This document shows positions 7,748-15,701 of a stretch of 34,712 bases of DNA, in pieces. The stretch lies in assembly GCA_003599735.1 (NCBI GenBank), contig QZJI01000046.1, positions 1 to 34,712 on the forward strand, read 5' to 3'. Numbering within the stretch: position 1 is the first letter of the stretch; each line of letters starts with the position of its first letter. The notes beneath the pieces are model-generated. The model had not been told where the DNA came from and made no database searches. It saw only the letters and a program-made list of their open reading frames with translations. Made by a program: the position numbers and the translations under genes. The DNA is from Dehalococcoidia bacterium. GTDB taxonomy: Bacteria; Chloroflexota; Dehalococcoidia; UBA2979.

Positions 7748-8578
7748 TCAGTCCCCTGCGGCCCAGCGCGGGTACGAGCCGAGGACGACCAGCCAGTGCG
7801 CGATCACCTCGACCTCGCGCAGGGCATCCGCCAGACCGGGGTCGGTGCGGTGGCCCTGGAGGTCGAGCCAGAAAATGTACGTGCCGAGCTGCCGCCGTGT
7901 CGGCCGAGACTCGATCCGTGTCAGATTGATCCCGCGGGAGGCGAACCGCTGGAGTACCTCGACGAGCGACCCCGGACGGTCGTGTGCGGTGGTGAACGCC
8001 AGCGAGGTCTTGTCGGCGCCGGTCGGAGCGTGATCCTCCTGCGCAAGCACCACGAAGCGTGTCGCGTTGCCCGACTCGTCGCCAATGTCGCGCGCGTAGA
8101 TGTGTGCGCCGTAGATCACAGCCGCGCGTTCACCGCCGATCGCGAGTGTCCCGGGCTCTGCCAGGGCCGCCTCGATCGCCGCCGTCGTCGAGAGCGCGGC
8201 CACCGGCTTCGCCTTCGGCGCAAGTCGTGCGAGGTGCTGGCGGCACTGGCCGAGGGCGTTCGGGTGGGAGTAGACGGCCGTCGCCTGTGCCAGTTCGAGC
8301 CCCGTTGCTCCGACGAGCATGTGCTGGATGGGCAGGACGACCTCGCCGCGGATCCGCATGCCCGTCGCCGGGTCGAGGAGGAGGTCGGTGGTCTCGATGG
8401 AGACGGAGCCCTCGATGGAGTTCTCCAGGGCGCAGACGGCGGCATCCGCCGCGCCTGCGCGTACCGCCGCCACCGCGCTGGCAACGGTGGCATGCGGCGT
8501 CAGCTCGGCGGCGGCGTCATAGAGGATCGCCGCCGCCTCGGTATAGGTGCCGCGGGGGCCAAGGTAGGAAAGTCGCAT
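7748..8578 (-). CDS. pheA: Prephenate dehydratase with ACT domain
   Basis: This enzyme converts prephenate to phenylpyruvate for phenylalanine synthesis. It begins with the family start MRLSYLGPRGTYTEAA, contains the NSIEGSV segment, and has the catalytic TRF motif at 173-175 in GNATRFVVL. Residues ~187-262 form a regulatory ACT domain with DRPGSL and IESRPT, the usual phenylalanine-sensing region. There is no chorismate mutase domain, so it is the monofunctional 276-residue type. The reading frame is open further upstream to 8647, but that would overlap the TrkA gene and add residues foreign to the family, so the ATG at 8578 was chosen. Its ribosome-binding site is weak. It sits 58 bases after the TrkA/RCK gene and 12 before mutM. 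Confidence 0.95.
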   Translation of the reverse strand: MRLSYLGPRGTYTEAAAILYDAAAELTPHATVASAVAAVRAGAADAAVCALENSIEGSVSIETTDLLLDPATGMRIRGEVVLPIQHMLVGATGLELAQATAVYSHPNALGQCRQHLARLAPKAKPVAALSTTAAIEAALAEPGTLAIGGERAAVIYGAHIYARDIGDESGNATRFVVLAQEDHAPTGADKTSLAFTTAHDRPGSLVEVLQRFASRGINLTRIESRPTRRQLGTYIFWLDLQGHRTDPGLADALREVEVIAHWLVVLGSYPRWAAGD

Positions 8579-8636
8579 GGCCGGCAGTCTAACGGAGTGG
8601 ATACGAAGGTGTTCGAGTGGGCGGTGGGGAACCCTG

Positions 8637-9308
8637 CTACATCCCATCTTCGACGGTCACCATCGCTCGTACGCGTTGCTCCGCCTCATGCGGGATGACG
8701 GCGATGATCTCGTCGCCGGGGACCAAGACGGTGTCGCCGTCCGGGACGCGCGCGCCCTGCGGGCCCACGACGACCGCGACGAGGACGCCCGAGGGGAACT
8801 TCAGATCGCGGAGGGCGTGGCCGGATACCTCAGCACCGCTCTGTACGCGCATGTCTACGACCTTCAGCCCGGCACTCTGGAGCGCCATCAGCGGGACGAG
8901 CGTGTGCTGCGGCAGGCTGGTCTCGATCTGCGCCATGACGGCGGCTGCCGCGGAGACTGTCGTGGTAATCCCCAGTTTCAGGAAGAGCGCCTCGTTTCGG
9001 GGGTCGTTCACCCGCGCTACCGTGCGCTGCACGCCGAACCAGTGCTTCGCTACCTGGCAGGCGACCAGGTTCGCGCCGTCGTCCGCCGTGACCGCGATCA
9101 CCATGTCCGCGCGCCGGGCCCCGACGCCTTCGAGGAAGGCAATCTCACTGCCGTCGCCATGCACGACCATCTCGCCCAGTTCGTCGCGCAGCTGGGCTGC
9201 GCGCGACGCCGACAGTTCGACGATGGCGACCTCAGTGTCCGCGACCTGCTGGAGTTCGAGCGCGAGTCCGTATCCGACGATCCCGCCGCCCACCACGATG
9301 ATGTACAT
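8637..9308 (-). CDS. trkA: TrkA/RCK potassium-channel regulator (RCK_N + RCK_C)
   Basis: TrkA-type RCK proteins bind nucleotides and gate K+ transporters from the cytoplasm. Residues 1-~130 are a Rossmann RCK_N domain with VVGGGIVG and an acidic ribose-binding position (IVELSAS). Residues ~140-220 are an RCK_C domain ending in PGDEIIAVI. The total of 223 residues is typical for a single-unit TrkA/KtrA. The ATG at 9308 follows the preceding gene's stop by 2 bases, with a GGAGGAC site inside that gene's end. It pairs with the RCK_N-only protein upstream and the UspA and small membrane genes before it. No TrkH/KtrB-type transporter is in the window, so the partner is unknown. Confidence 0.9.
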   Translation of the reverse strand: MYIIVVGGGIVGYGLALELQQVADTEVAIVELSASRAAQLRDELGEMVVHGDGSEIAFLEGVGARRADMVIAVTADDGANLVACQVAKHWFGVQRTVARVNDPRNEALFLKLGITTTVSAAAAVMAQIETSLPQHTLVPLMALQSAGLKVVDMRVQSGAEVSGHALRDLKFPSGVLVAVVVGPQGARVPDGDTVLVPGDEIIAVIPHEAEQRVRAMVTVEDGM

Positions 9309-9310
9309 CG

Positions 9311-9724
9311 CTACTGTCCTCCGGTGGCGTCGAGCAGCGCCTCGTGGGCCAGGTTGATGCCGAACTTGGTCGGGCTAAACGTCTTCAGCCCCAGCCGCGC
9401 GAAGAGCTCAGAGCGCAGGGGGTCGCGCACGCGCGTGACCACGTTCCGCACTCCGTACACCTCCTTCGCCTTTTCGGAGGCAAGGATGTTTCGGTTGTCG
9501 CCAGAAGCGAGCGCGATGAAACAGTCCGCCTGCTCGATGCCCGCCTCGATCAGCGTGCGGTCGTCTGTCCCGGAGCCCACCAGGCGGCGCCCGGAGAACT
9601 CCGGCAGCAGCCTTTGAAAGGCGAACGCGTTGGTATCGAGGATCGTCACCTCGTGTCCTTCGTTCACCAGTTGCTGGGCGAGTCCAGCGCCCACGCGCCC
9701 GCAGCCCATGATCACGACACGCAT
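9311..9724 (-). CDS. TrkA-N (RCK_N) domain protein, single domain
   Basis: This 137-residue protein is a lone RCK_N Rossmann domain: GCGRVG glycine motif (8-13), the ILDTN acidic strand end, and VVTRVRDP typical of the last strands. It lacks an RCK_C ligand-binding domain. The start has a strong GGAGGA site 7 bases upstream of ATG 9724 and the gene is intact, so it does not look like a truncation. Split arrangements, in which an RCK_N-only and an RCK_N/RCK_C protein act together, are known in Chloroflexota and Actinobacteria K+ systems. The 2-base gap to the downstream RCK gene suggests tightly linked synthesis and perhaps a hetero-oligomer (inference). Confidence 0.88.
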   Translation of the reverse strand: MRVVIMGCGRVGAGLAQQLVNEGHEVTILDTNAFAFQRLLPEFSGRRLVGSGTDDRTLIEAGIEQADCFIALASGDNRNILASEKAKEVYGVRNVVTRVRDPLRSELFARLGLKTFSPTKFGINLAHEALLDATGGQ

Positions 9725-9751
9725 CGGTTTTCCTCCGCCCTGCGCCTGCGC

Positions 9752-10204
9752 CTAGCGCACTTCAGCCGAGGGATAGCGCACCAGCCACACGAGTACGGGC
9801 GCGTGCTCCAGCACGTATTGCGCGAGTCGCCCGAGTTGGAATTGCCCGAGAGGCCGTTTGTAGTCGACGCCAAGGACGATCACGTCCACGCCGCGTTCGA
9901 CCGCTTCGTCCACCACGGCGTGCCCGGCCTGGCGTGCCTGGACCAGGTCTCCCTGTACGTTCATGCCGTGGTCAGCGGCAATCCGTTCCGCCCGCTGGAG
10001 CACTCGTTCGCCCTCGCGCACCGCGCCTGAGAGGTCGGCGTCCAGAGCGAGCGCGCGGGGCACTTCGATCACATGCACTAAATGGAGGTGTGCGCGATGT
10101 TTCTTTGCGAGATCAGCGGCGATCGCGAGCGCGTTGTAGCCAGCTTCACCGCCATCGACGGCGACGAGGTAGGTGTGCAGGGCGTCCAGTGCGTCTTTCG
10201 CCAT
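9752..10204 (-). CDS. Universal stress protein (UspA) family
   Basis: A single-domain USP fold of 150 residues. It has the YLVAVDGGEAGYNAL first strand and acidic nucleotide pocket, LHLVHVIE, DVIVLG and the C-terminal YVLEHAPVLVWLVR strand. The nucleotide-binding loop runs GVDYKRPLGQFQLG, a variant of the usual G-x2-G-x9-G-S/T; whether ATP binds is unclear. USP proteins often accompany transporters as nucleotide- or cyclic-dinucleotide-responsive regulators. Here it lies between a small membrane protein (2 bases upstream) and two TrkA/RCK genes (27 bases downstream). A role in K+ transport control is the most economical reading, but it is inference. Confidence 0.88.
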   Translation of the reverse strand: MAKDALDALHTYLVAVDGGEAGYNALAIAADLAKKHRAHLHLVHVIEVPRALALDADLSGAVREGERVLQRAERIAADHGMNVQGDLVQARQAGHAVVDEAVERGVDVIVLGVDYKRPLGQFQLGRLAQYVLEHAPVLVWLVRYPSAEVR

Positions 10205-10206
10205 CG

Positions 10207-10383
10207 TTACCTCGGCCCGCCGGAAGTGTCACGGGCCAATTGCCAGCGCACCGCGGCCAGCGCCAGCAGCACGACCCCTAGCAGCGTCAGCCAGGAGAAC
10301 GGACGGTCGGTAGCGATCGCGCGGCCCAGTGCCGCCGCCCCACCCATCGCCGAGACGAGTGCTCCGATGAGTCCGCGCCGCAT
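10207..10383 (-). CDS. Small (58 aa) membrane protein heading the UspA-TrkA operon
   Basis: A short gene of 58 codons plus TAA. The ATG at 10383 has a GGAGGG site 4 bases upstream and is preceded by a -35/-10 promoter. The stop lies 2 bases before the uspA start, whose ribosome-binding site (GAGG) falls inside this gene's end. The product has a basic start (MRRG), a first hydrophobic stretch at ~4-20, a short loop with RAIATDRP, a second stronger hydrophobic stretch at ~29-45 (WLTLLGVVLLALAAV), and a polar tail. This fits a two-helix membrane hairpin. I do not recognise a family. Position suggests a small subunit or anchor for the UspA/RCK system. Confidence 0.7.
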   Translation of the reverse strand: MRRGLIGALVSAMGGAAALGRAIATDRPFSWLTLLGVVLLALAAVRWQLARDTSGGPR

Positions 10384-10393
10384 TCGCCCTCCG

Positions 10394-10406
10394 GCCCGTG
10401 TCGGGC
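10394..10406 (-). other. Short leader hairpin
   Basis: GCCCG (10394-10398) pairs with CGGGC (10402-10406) across a 3-base loop. The hairpin lies in the predicted 5' leader of the small membrane gene, just before its ribosome-binding site. It could affect translation, but there is no evidence that it does. Confidence 0.35.
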
Positions 10407-10416
10407 ACGGAAACGG

Positions 10417-10445
10417 ACGCTACGCCCGCCCTGATCGAGCGTCAA
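10417..10445 (-). promoter_or_regulatory. Promoter of the small protein-UspA-TrkA operon
   Basis: On the - strand, TTGACG (10445-10440) is followed by exactly 17 bases and TAGCGT (10422-10417). The -35 matches the housekeeping consensus in 5 of 6 positions and the -10 in 3 of 6. The predicted start near 10410 leaves about a 27-base leader to the ATG at 10383. It lies just after the metallophosphoesterase stop, which separates that gene from this operon. Confidence 0.6.
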
Positions 10446-10457
10446 CGGAACCGCGCG

Positions 10458-11048
10458 CTAGTGCAGTTGCTCGATCCAGGCGTCGACACGACCGCCCTGT
10501 ACCTCGAGGAATCCGACGGTCCCGAGCTGGGTCAGCAGGTTTCGTGGGTAGAGCGGCGAACCGGAGTTCACGATCAGCGTGCCCTCCCAGGTCTTCACCA
10601 GCGGGACGTGCGTATCTCCTCCCACCACCACATGGCATGGACCACCGAAATGTCGGTCCATCCGTTCTCGCAGGTTGGCGGAACCCATGAATGGCCGGTC
10701 CGGGAAGTCGTGCGTTGTCCCGATGCGCAGGCCGTCGATATGTAGCAGGTGGTTGTAGGACAGCCGCGGGTCGTCCGGCGCGATATTTCGCCCGGACGAG
10801 CCGTCATCGCCATTCCCGCAGGCCCCCAGCACCGGTGCCCCGCAGCGGTCCTCCAGCCAGTCGAGGACGACCACGTCGTGCATATCCCCGCCATGAAGGA
10901 TCAGGTCGACCCCCCGGAGGGCAGCGTAGACCTCGTCAAAGATCGTCCGGCGAGCTTCCGGGACGTGGGTATCCGACACCAGCCCAATGAGCATTGGGCC
11001 GGAGAACTGGTGTTCGCTGAGCCATTGCCGGGGCGGAAGTTGTGGCAT
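10458..11048 (-). CDS. YfcE/MJ0936-type metallophosphoesterase
   Basis: A calcineurin-like phosphoesterase of the small YfcE/MJ0936 group. Motifs in order: GLVSDTH (metal-binding D-x-H), [14 protein letters not shown] (family GNCD/GNHD), VVVGGDTH and NSGSP. The fourth motif reads GDTH where GHTH is usual, so one metal-ligand His is Asp. Substrates of this group are typically phosphodiesters, but the native one is not inferable. Two starts are possible: ATG 11048 (196 aa, with a 17-residue lead) and ATG 10994 (178 aa, beginning [10 protein letters not shown]). Neither has a clear ribosome-binding site; the shorter matches family length. It is divergent from pdxS. Confidence 0.85.
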   Translation of the reverse strand: MPQLPPRQWLSEHQFSGPMLIGLVSDTHVPEARRTIFDEVYAALRGVDLILHGGDMHDVVVLDWLEDRCGAPVLGACGNGDDGSSGRNIAPDDPRLSYNHLLHIDGLRIGTTHDFPDRPFMGSANLRERMDRHFGGPCHVVVGGDTHVPLVKTWEGTLIVNSGSPLYPRNLLTQLGTVGFLEVQGGRVDAWIEQLH

Positions 11049-11124
11049 CGCCGCAGGGTAGCGCAGCCCGAGGCGGGCGTCGCCGCCGCGCGCCGGACCG
11101 GCGGTGCGGAACAGCGGCGAGCGG

Positions 11125-11130
11125 TACAAT
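11125..11130 (+). promoter_or_regulatory. Likely pdxS operon -10 box (TACAAT)
   Basis: TACAAT matches the housekeeping -10 in 5 of 6 positions and lies 31 bases before the pdxS ATG, in the divergent gap with the metallophosphoesterase. No -35-like hexamer stands out at 16-18 bases. Confidence 0.5.
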
Positions 11131-11161
11131 GACTATTCAAGTCACCTGTACGGGGAGCACC

Positions 11162-12268
11162 ATGGCAACGAACGGCACCAGAAACGGGTCCACCCGGCCG
11201 GCTCGGGGGGGCGCTGGCCGCGTCACCTCGAAGGCCGCCGCACCGAAGACGATGGCGAAGGCGCCGGTAGCCAAGGCTGCCACGAAGGCTCCCGCAAAGC
11301 CGTCCACCAACGGACGTGCCAACGGCGTCGCGTCGAAGGTCGACGTGCGCGGTACGACCGCCACATGGACGGTGAAAGCGGGCCTCGCGCAGATGCTCAA
11401 GGGCGGCGTCATTATGGACGTCGTCACCGCCGAACAGGCCGAGATCGCGCAGGAGGCTGGTGCCGTCGCCGTCATGGCGCTCGAGCGCGTCCCCGCCGAC
11501 ATCCGTGCCGCTGGCGGCGTCGCGCGCATGAGCCACGTGAAGAAGATCAAAGAGATTCAGGCCGCCGTCTCCATCCCCGTGATGGCGAAGGCCCGCATCG
11601 GCCACTTTGTCGAGGCGCAGATCCTCGAGGCGCTTGGCGTTGACTACATCGACGAGTCCGAAGTGCTGACGCCGGCGGACGACCAGTACCACATCGACAA
11701 GCACGCGTTCGCGGTGCCGTACGTCTGCGGTTGCCGGAACCTGGGTGAGGCGCTTCGTCGCATCTCCGAGGGTGCCGCGATGATCCGCACGAAAGGCGAG
11801 GCCGGTACCGGCGACATCGTCGAAGCCGTGCGCCATATGCGGTCGCTCTGGTCTGAGATCCGCCGCGTGCAGGGCATGCGCGACGACGAGCTGTGGACGA
11901 CCGCCAAAGACCTTCAGGTCCCGATCGAATTGCTGCGCGAAGTGAAGCGACTTGGCAAATTGCCAGTCGTGAACTTCTCGGCTGGCGGTGTGGCGACTCC
12001 GGCAGACGCCGCGCTGATGATGCAGCTGGGTGCGGAGGGCGTGTTCGTCGGCTCAGGCATCTTCAAGTCTGCCGAGGATGTCACGGACAAGCGTCGCAAA
12101 CTTGACCAGCAGCGGCGCATGGCCACCGCGATCGTGAAGGCTGTGACCCACTTCAATGACCCGAAGATGCTCGCTGCCGTTTCCGAGGAGATCCCCGAAG
12201 AGGCGATGCGCGGTCGCTCGACCGCGACGATGCCCCGCGAGGAGCTCCTAGCGCACCGCGGGAGTTAG
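11162..12268 (+). CDS. pdxS: Pyridoxal 5'-phosphate synthase subunit PdxS with basic N-terminal tail
   Basis: PdxS builds pyridoxal 5'-phosphate from a pentose phosphate, a triose phosphate and ammonia supplied by PdxT. The TIM-barrel core starts near residue 70. Its catalytic residues fall at D86 (VIMDVV), K143 (VMAKARIGH) and K211 ([11 protein letters not shown]), each exactly 62 beyond the B. subtilis D24, K81 and K149. The protein therefore carries a ~62-residue N-terminal extension rich in Ala, Lys, Pro, Thr and Arg ([16 protein letters not shown]), like a histone-H1 tail. The start is ATG 11162 with GGGGAG at 11153-11158; upstream in-frame codons lack a site and run into the divergent gene. 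pdxT follows 9 bases downstream. The tail is part of the translated frame, but its function is unknown. Confidence 0.96.
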   Translation: MATNGTRNGSTRPARGGAGRVTSKAAAPKTMAKAPVAKAATKAPAKPSTNGRANGVASKVDVRGTTATWTVKAGLAQMLKGGVIMDVVTAEQAEIAQEAGAVAVMALERVPADIRAAGGVARMSHVKKIKEIQAAVSIPVMAKARIGHFVEAQILEALGVDYIDESEVLTPADDQYHIDKHAFAVPYVCGCRNLGEALRRISEGAAMIRTKGEAGTGDIVEAVRHMRSLWSEIRRVQGMRDDELWTTAKDLQVPIELLREVKRLGKLPVVNFSAGGVATPADAALMMQLGAEGVFVGSGIFKSAEDVTDKRRKLDQQRRMATAIVKAVTHFNDPKMLAAVSEEIPEEAMRGRSTATMPREELLAHRGS

Positions 12269-12277
12269 CCCGCCCGC

Positions 12278-12946
12278 ATGCCGCGCGTATCGCGCACTGC
12301 CGCCGCCGTCACGCCCGCACCCGCGGACGTGCGGGTCGGCGTGCTGGCGCTGCAAGGCGATTTCGCTGAACATCTTGTCGCGCTGCGCACCCTTGGAGTG
12401 GATGCCATCGAGGTGCGCACGCTCGATCAGCTCCGGTCGGTCGATGGCCTCATCATCCCCGGAGGTGAGAGCACCACGATCGCTCGCCTGTTGATCGCGT
12501 TCGATCTGCTCGAACCGTTGCGTGACCTGATCGCAAAGGGACTTCCGGTGTGGGGCACCTGCGCCGGCGCAATCCTGCTCGCAAAGCGCGTCCCCAACCT
12601 CGACCGGCCGCCGCTGGCCGTGATGGACATCACTGTCGAGCGCAACGCCTTTGGACGCCAGGTCGACTCGTTCGAGGCCGACCTGAAGGTTGCGGGGATC
12701 GAGGGTGCACCGCTGCGCGCTATCTTCATCCGGGCCCCGCTGATCAGCCGCGCCGGGCGGAGCGTGTCCGTGCTCGCGACTCTCAATGACGGCACGATCG
12801 TCGCCGCCCGTCAGGGACATCTGCTCGCGACTTCATTCCACCCGGAGTTGACCGAGGACCGGCGGATGCACGGCCTGTTCCTCCAGATGGTCGACGAGGC
12901 GGTGGTGTTCCGCGCCACAAGCGGATCGGGCAGGCCGCCACGATGA
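12278..12946 (+). CDS. pdxT: Pyridoxal 5'-phosphate synthase glutaminase subunit PdxT
   Basis: PdxT hydrolyses glutamine and passes ammonia to PdxS. The class I amidotransferase triad is C95 (GTCAGA), H188 and E190 (SFHPEL). The family segments VGVLALQGDFAEH and PGGESTTI are present. There is a ~17-residue Pro/Ala-rich lead before the first strand (MPRVSRTAAAVTPAPAD), a smaller echo of the tail on PdxS. Length is 222 against a usual ~190-200. Its stop overlaps the start of the GNAT-like gene (ATGA, 12943-12946). Confidence 0.96.
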   Translation: MPRVSRTAAAVTPAPADVRVGVLALQGDFAEHLVALRTLGVDAIEVRTLDQLRSVDGLIIPGGESTTIARLLIAFDLLEPLRDLIAKGLPVWGTCAGAILLAKRVPNLDRPPLAVMDITVERNAFGRQVDSFEADLKVAGIEGAPLRAIFIRAPLISRAGRSVSVLATLNDGTIVAARQGHLLATSFHPELTEDRRMHGLFLQMVDEAVVFRATSGSGRPPR

Positions 12947-13875
12947 GTGCGGCGCGCCCGCCCCGCCCGACCGACCTGGTCGCGCTCGTGACTTTCGACG
13001 GCGTTGTGCGGGAGAACCAGGCAGTGACGCGTGATCGGTTGGGGAAGGCGCCCGGGACACCCCGGCCCTTCTCCGCAGCGGTGGAGCAGTGGCTCCATCT
13101 GGGCCGGCGGACGTGGGTGAGCGTGCGGGGGCGCTCGATCGTTGGGATCGCCACAGCGCGCGAACTGTCCGCGCCAACTGCGTGGGAACTCGATACGCTG
13201 ATTGACGCGGGGGATGACCCCGACGTGGTTGCGGATCTGCTCCGTCAGGCGGCTCAATCCGCCGCCCGCGCAAAGGTGACACACGTACTGCTGCGTACGC
13301 CGTCGGACGCACCAGCGGCGTTGCAGGCGCCGCGGGCGGGGTTCGCGAAGGCGCTGGACGAACGGTTGTGGGGAGGACACCTGCAAGTCGACGCGATGGC
13401 CGAGGGCGTACGGGACTGGCGCGCGGGCGACGACATCGCCTGCTTCCAGTTGTACAGCCGCGCGCTCCCCGTGGCTACCCGCTCCGTCCTTGCGATGACG
13501 CGCGAGGAGGCCACCGCGATCCACGAACGGCGGTGGTATGAGCGAGGCCACTCCTTCGTCGCCGAATCCGAGGGCCGCATCACGGGGCTGGCGCGAGTGG
13601 CGCGTTCCGCCGGCCAGTTCTCCTTGATGGTGGAACCAGGCCAGCGCGAGGCTGCGCAGGCACTCGTGGCTGCGGTTGCCGGCCGCCTTGGCAGGGCCGC
13701 CGTCCATCGCGCGCTGATCCCCGTGTGCGGGACGGACGAAGAGCGCGTGCTGCGGGAGGCCGCGCTGGAGCCAGGCAACGAGTTCACACTGTTCTGCCAC
13801 CGGACAGCACGCCCGGTGTTGGACGAAGCGCATGCCGCCGTCCGGGTGGTCGCGCAGGGTCGGGTCGTGGGGTAG
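12943..13875 (+). CDS. GNAT-like conserved protein of unknown function
   Basis: This 310-residue protein looks like one or two degenerate GNAT acetyltransferase folds. A stretch reading FVAESEGRITGLARVAR (around 205-221) resembles the beta2-beta3 hairpin of GNATs. The segments VADLLRQAAQSAARAKVTHV and EAAQALVAAVAGRLG resemble the helices before the acetyl-CoA region. The Q/R-x-x-G-x-G/A acetyl-CoA motif is not clear in either half, so activity is doubtful. The coding start overlaps the pdxT stop by 4 bases, and the R3H/AAA ATPase gene follows within ~20 bases, so it is in the same operon. No membrane segments are seen. Calling it an acetyltransferase would go beyond the evidence. Confidence 0.7.
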   Translation: MSAARPPRPTDLVALVTFDGVVRENQAVTRDRLGKAPGTPRPFSAAVEQWLHLGRRTWVSVRGRSIVGIATARELSAPTAWELDTLIDAGDDPDVVADLLRQAAQSAARAKVTHVLLRTPSDAPAALQAPRAGFAKALDERLWGGHLQVDAMAEGVRDWRAGDDIACFQLYSRALPVATRSVLAMTREEATAIHERRWYERGHSFVAESEGRITGLARVARSAGQFSLMVEPGQREAAQALVAAVAGRLGRAAVHRALIPVCGTDEERVLREAALEPGNEFTLFCHRTARPVLDEAHAAVRVVAQGRVVG

Positions 13876-13895
13876 TCGGGAAGGTGGACGAGCGC

Positions 13896-15701
13896 ATGCA
13901 GGACCGCCGGCCGCGGGACGACGACGCAATCTTCGACGCACTCGAACGGGAGGCGGCGCGCGCGGCGGAGGACGCCGAGGCCGCTGACCTCGAGGATCTG
14001 CTCGACGAAGATGACTTCGCGTTCGACAGCGACGAGGACGGCGAGGGGACGCCCCCCAGCCGCATCACCCACGTCGAGCCGGCGTGGGCCGCCGCGCCGC
14101 GTGAGATGACCAAGGAAGAACGCGACGAGATCGAGCTGCTCGTCGGCATCATGCCGCGTCGCGTGGCGGACGCCGTCCGCGCCAAGGGATTCGAGGGGCT
14201 CATCGAGGTCGTGCTCGACCTCGGTCGTTCCCCCACCGCGCGGTACCAGCGTGAGGAGACCCCGCTGGATGAGTCTGAGGTGACTGACCTCGAGCTCGGC
14301 CAGGTGGTGGCGCAGGTCTCGGAGTTCGGCGAGGACAACCGCGCCGGCATCCCTCGCACGCTGCACCGCATCTCCGCGATCCGCAACCGTCGGGGCCACA
14401 TCGTTGGCCTCACCTGCCGCGTCGGACGCTCCGTCTCGGGCTCCGGCCACATCATGCGTGACCTGATCGAGGCTGGGAAGAGTGTGCTGCTGCTGGGCCG
14501 GCCCGGCGTCGGGAAGACAACGATGTTGCGCGACGTGGCGCGCCTGTGCGCGGACGAGCTCGGCAAGCGTGTCGTGATCGTCGACACCTCGAACGAGATC
14601 GGTGGCGACGGCGACATCCCGCATCGCGGCATCGGTCATGCCCGTCGGATGCAGGTGCCGAGCCCGCAACGTCAGCACGAGATCATGATCGAGGCCGTAG
14701 AGAATCACACCCCTGAGGTCGTTGTGATCGACGAGATTGGTACCGCCGAGGAAGCCGAGGCCGCCCGTACGATCGCCGAACGCGGCGTGCAACTCATCGG
14801 TACCGCGCACGGCACCACGCTCTCCAACCTGATGCAGAACCCGACGCTCTCCGACCTGATCGGCGGGATCGAATCGGTCACGCTCTCCGACGAGGAGGCA
14901 CGCCGGCGCGGCACTCAGAAGACAGTGCTCGAGCGGCGCGCCCCACCGACCTTTGACGTGCTCATCGAGATCCAGTCGTTCGACCGTCTCGCCATTCACG
15001 ATGATGTCGCTGCCACCGTTGACTCGCTGCTACGCGGCTATGAGGTGGAGGCAGAGGTCCGTGTCATCGGTGATGGCGGCCGGATCGAGACTGTCGAACG
15101 CGTCCCCCTGCGGACTACTCCACAGGAACCGCTGGAGGCGCGGCCACAGGTCGAACGGCGGCGCACGCTGGCTGCCGCGCCCGGCGGCCCGGAGAAGCGC
15201 GTCCTCCCCTTCGGTATCAGCCGCACCCACCTCGAACGCGCGATCATGGAGACGCGGTCGGCCGCGCGGATCGTTGACTCCGTGCGCGAGGCGGACGCGG
15301 TGCTCACGTTGCGCCCGTACTACCGGCGGCGGAGCGGCCCGCTGAAGCAGGCGGAGGAGCGTGGCATCCCGATCTACGTCCTGCGTAACAACACCAGCGA
15401 GCAGATGGAACGACAGCTCCTCGCGATGCGCGACGGTCAGACGGACGACCCGACCACCGCCGCGCTGCGTGAGGCGGAGGAGGCCGTGCGCCGTGTCACT
15501 CACCATGGCGACGCGAAGGTGGACCTGGCGCCGCAGAATGCCTACATCCGACGGCTCCAGCACGAACTGGCCGCCCGGCACGCGCTCGTCTCCGCCTCCA
15601 ACGGCCGCGAGCCGTACCGCTACGTCACCATCCTGCAGGAGACGGCCAGCCCGAACCGCGGCCTTCCCTGGGCCGATGACGGACGGCGTCGCGAGCGATG
15701 A
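13896..15701 (+). CDS. R3H-domain AAA ATPase (Ycf45-like)
   Basis: The family is an RNA/ssDNA-associated P-loop ATPase related to the SpoIIIAA ATPase fold; its cellular job is not settled. Residues ~1-60 are very acidic (DEDDFAFDSDEDGE). The ATPase domain has Walker A GRPGVGKT at 201-208, VDTSNEIGGDGDIPH, and a Walker B-like VVVIDEIG. The C-terminus has an R3H nucleic-acid-binding motif, R552-x3-H556, then SASNGREPYR. The protein is 601 residues from ATG 13896 (AAGGTGG 8 bases upstream); an in-frame GTG at 13884 is an alternative. Upstream frame openness into the GNAT-like gene is coincidental. Its stop overlaps the tmk start (ATGA). Neighbourhood with tmk suggests a link to nucleotide or nucleic-acid metabolism (inference). 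Confidence 0.9.
   Translation: MQDRRPRDDDAIFDALEREAARAAEDAEAADLEDLLDEDDFAFDSDEDGEGTPPSRITHVEPAWAAAPREMTKEERDEIELLVGIMPRRVADAVRAKGFEGLIEVVLDLGRSPTARYQREETPLDESEVTDLELGQVVAQVSEFGEDNRAGIPRTLHRISAIRNRRGHIVGLTCRVGRSVSGSGHIMRDLIEAGKSVLLLGRPGVGKTTMLRDVARLCADELGKRVVIVDTSNEIGGDGDIPHRGIGHARRMQVPSPQRQHEIMIEAVENHTPEVVVIDEIGTAEEAEAARTIAERGVQLIGTAHGTTLSNLMQNPTLSDLIGGIESVTLSDEEARRRGTQKTVLERRAPPTFDVLIEIQSFDRLAIHDDVAATVDSLLRGYEVEAEVRVIGDGGRIETVERVPLRTTPQEPLEARPQVERRRTLAAAPGGPEKRVLPFGISRTHLERAIMETRSAARIVDSVREADAVLTLRPYYRRRSGPLKQAEERGIPIYVLRNNTSEQMERQLLAMRDGQTDDPTTAALREAEEAVRRVTHHGDAKVDLAPQNAYIRRLQHELAARHALVSASNGREPYRYVTILQETASPNRGLPWADDGRRRER

Noticed and set aside
6686-8698. 670-codon + strand open frame opposite the Fpg/Nei glycosylase and pheA
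   Set aside because: The - strand genes have clear catalytic motifs. The + strand product is rich in Arg/His/Pro/Val with no domain, typical of an antisense frame in GC-rich DNA.
9311-9724. The RCK_N-only gene as a truncated pseudogene
   Set aside because: It has a strong ribosome-binding site, a complete RCK_N domain and a clean 2-base junction to the next gene; domain-split RCK pairs are known.
13254-14999. 581-codon - strand open frame across the GNAT-like and R3H ATPase genes
   Set aside because: It crosses two real gene boundaries, has no recognisable domain, and is explained by third-position GC bias.
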